Below, in pieces: positions 62,819-64,000 of a stretch of 64,000 nt of DNA (position 1 is its first letter; the number at the start of each line of letters is the position of its first letter). The stretch spans positions 1-64,000 of the forward strand of contig JBPCXI010000273.1 of NCBI GenBank assembly GCA_051008895.1. The letters run 5' to 3'. The DNA comes from SMWD01 sp051008895. GTDB taxonomy: Bacteria > Pseudomonadota > Gammaproteobacteria > Steroidobacterales > GCA-2729495. Below the pieces are notes generated by a model. The model was not told the DNA's origin and searched no databases. It saw only the letters and a program-made list of their open reading frames with translations. The position numbers and the translations under genes are program-made.

Positions 62819-63961
62819 TTATGCCACAGATGCTGGCGATTGCTGCTCGCGTGCAACCCGCCGCGCGGCAAAGTCGGCGAAGCGCCCCGCCTCGATGGCT
62901 ACGCGGATCTCCGCCATCAGCGCCTGGTAGTAGTGCAGATTGTGGATCGTATTGAGACGGGCGCCCAGGATCTCGCCGCAGCGGTCCAGATGGCGCAGGT
63001 ATGCGCGACTGTAATTCTGGCAGGTGTAGCAATCGCAGCCCGGATCGAGCGGTCCCGGGTCGTCTCGATAGCGGGCGTTGCGGATACGCACGACCCCTTC
63101 GCTGGTAAACAGATGTCCGTTACGCGCGTTGCGCGTCGGCATCACGCAGTCGAACATGTCGATGCCGCGGGCCACCGCCTTGACGATGTCGGCCGGGGTG
63201 CCGACCCCCATCAGGTAGCGCGGCGCGTCGACCGGCAGTCGCGGCGCAAGGCCGTCCAGCACGCGCAGGCGTTCGTCCTCGGTCTCGCCGACCGACAGCC
63301 CCCCGACCGCGATGCCGTCGAAACCGATCTCGATGAGCCCGTCGAGCGAACGCGCACGCAGGTCTGCATACATGCCGCCCTGAACGATGCCGAAAATCGC
63401 CGCGCCGGCCGCGGGGCTGCCGAGCCGGTCGAATTCGTCACGACAACGACGGGCCCAGCGCAGCGACAGCTCCATCGACCGGCGAGCGACCCGCTCGGCA
63501 ACCGGGTAGTCGGTGCACTCGTCGAACACCATCTGGATGTCACTGCCGAGATCTGCCTGCACGCGCATCACGCTCTCGGGGCTCAGGAACACCTTGCTGC
63601 CGTCGGTCGGCGCGCGGAACTCCACACCCTCCTCGGAGATCTTGCGCCGCTTGGTCAGGCTCCAGACCTGGAAACCGCCGGAATCGGTCAGTATCGGTCC
63701 GCCCCAGTGCATAAATTCGTGCAGGCCGCCGTGCTCGCGAATCAGGTCGGCGCCGGGGCGAAGCATCAAATGAAACGTATTGCCCAGGATGATCTCGGCG
63801 CCGCCGTCGCGGAGCTCTTCCGGGGTCATCGCCTTGACCGTGCCGTAGGTACCGACCGGCATGAACGCGGGCGTCTCGAAGGCGCCACGCGCGAGGCGCA
63901 CGCGCCCCCGCCGCGCACCGGCATCGCCGGCGACAAGCTCGAACTGCAGCGGCTTATTCAA
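62819..63961 (-). CDS. tgt: tRNA-guanine transglycosylase
   Basis: Tgt exchanges G34 for preQ1 in tRNAs with GUN anticodons. The 380-residue TIM-barrel protein has the substrate-binding ILTDSGGFQVWSL, the catalytic Asp in GVGTPADIVKAVARGIDMFDCVMPTR and the zinc site CDCYTCQNYSRAYLRHL near residue 310. The start (MNKPLQFELVAGDAGARRGR) lies 39 bases from the window end. queA normally precedes it but is not visible. Order tgt-yajC-secD-secF is standard. Confidence 0.98.
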   Translation of the reverse strand: MNKPLQFELVAGDAGARRGRVRLARGAFETPAFMPVGTYGTVKAMTPEELRDGGAEIILGNTFHLMLRPGADLIREHGGLHEFMHWGGPILTDSGGFQVWSLTKRRKISEEGVEFRAPTDGSKVFLSPESVMRVQADLGSDIQMVFDECTDYPVAERVARRSMELSLRWARRCRDEFDRLGSPAAGAAIFGIVQGGMYADLRARSLDGLIEIGFDGIAVGGLSVGETEDERLRVLDGLAPRLPVDAPRYLMGVGTPADIVKAVARGIDMFDCVMPTRNARNGHLFTSEGVVRIRNARYRDDPGPLDPGCDCYTCQNYSRAYLRHLDRCGEILGARLNTIHNLHYYQALMAEIRVAIEAGRFADFAARRVAREQQSPASVA

Positions 63962-64000
63962 TGTCGGTTCGTCACGTTGCGCTCCGGTGACACAACCCGG

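Noticed and set aside
1..64000. CRISPR array, rRNA operon, insertion sequence or toxin-antitoxin pair
   Set aside because: No spaced direct repeats, rRNA cores, transposase frames or paired small toxin/antitoxin genes were recognised anywhere in the window.
63962..64000. queA 3' end upstream of tgt
   Set aside because: queA usually precedes tgt, but the 39 bases before tgt do not show a recognisable queA C terminus, so no call is made.

Overview
The window reads as a chromosomal segment of a GC-rich gammaproteobacterium. The evidence is the set of conserved neighbourhoods: nrdR-ribD-ribE-ribBX-ribH-nusB-thiL, secD-secF-yajC-tgt, guaB-guaA, iscS/iscA-like-ndk-rlmN-pilW-rodZ-hisS-yfgM-bamB-der, feoAB, and PomA/PomB-type motor genes. 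The overall style (a TonB receptor with c-di-GMP signalling, huge secreted multidomain proteins, type IV pili, an MltF-like transglycosylase) fits a marine or sediment lineage such as Woeseiales/Steroidobacterales or relatives. That placement is inference only; no rRNA gene is present. Nearly all of the window is coding, with no prophage, insertion sequence or CRISPR array seen.

Layout: (1) 1-7103, minus strand: thiL (cut by the window edge), nusB, riboflavin genes, nrdR, glyA and a histone-deacetylase-fold hydrolase. (2) 7189-9331, plus: ettA and a glutathione peroxidase. (3) 9430-17656: a small lipoprotein translationally overlapped with a 2,200-residue secreted multidomain protein, then a two-helix membrane protein and a type IV pilin. 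(4) 17822-23170, minus: an LLM oxidoreductase, purL and a DUF1820 protein. (5) 23392-27272, plus: an orphan TagH-like FHA protein, then a Fur-box-preceded feoA-feoB-Cys-rich membrane protein operon. (6) 27545-35227, plus: a four-gene signalling unit of TonB-dependent receptor, YfiR-like protein, CHASE8 hybrid histidine kinase, and REC-PAS-GGDEF-EAL regulator. (7) 35238-41620: a small membrane protein, an FKBP isomerase, tRNA-Ser(CGA), motA/motB, a small hypothetical protein, mltF, a methyltransferase-like protein and a bactofilin. (8) 41801-47965: tadA, guaA, guaB, xseA and a MetX-family acyltransferase resembling serine O-succinyltransferases. (9) 48086-58714, minus: der to trmJ. (10) 58802-63961: suhB, a long perfect hairpin, then secF, secD, yajC and tgt.

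The most unusual unit is the 27.5-35.2 kb signalling cluster. Its parts resemble the YfiB-YfiR-YfiN c-di-GMP system, but a TonB-type receptor stands where the outer-membrane lipoprotein would be. The CHASE8-HAMP sensor drives a His-Asp-His phosphorelay instead of a GGDEF domain, and cyclase/phosphodiesterase output sits on a separate response regulator. Other points of note are a giant surface protein with a beta-propeller inserted inside a cadherin-like domain, a NifU/IscU-like protein lacking two of three cluster ligands, a ribB fused to a GTP cyclohydrolase II-like domain without its zinc cysteines, and RAYT/REP-like palindromes around suhB.
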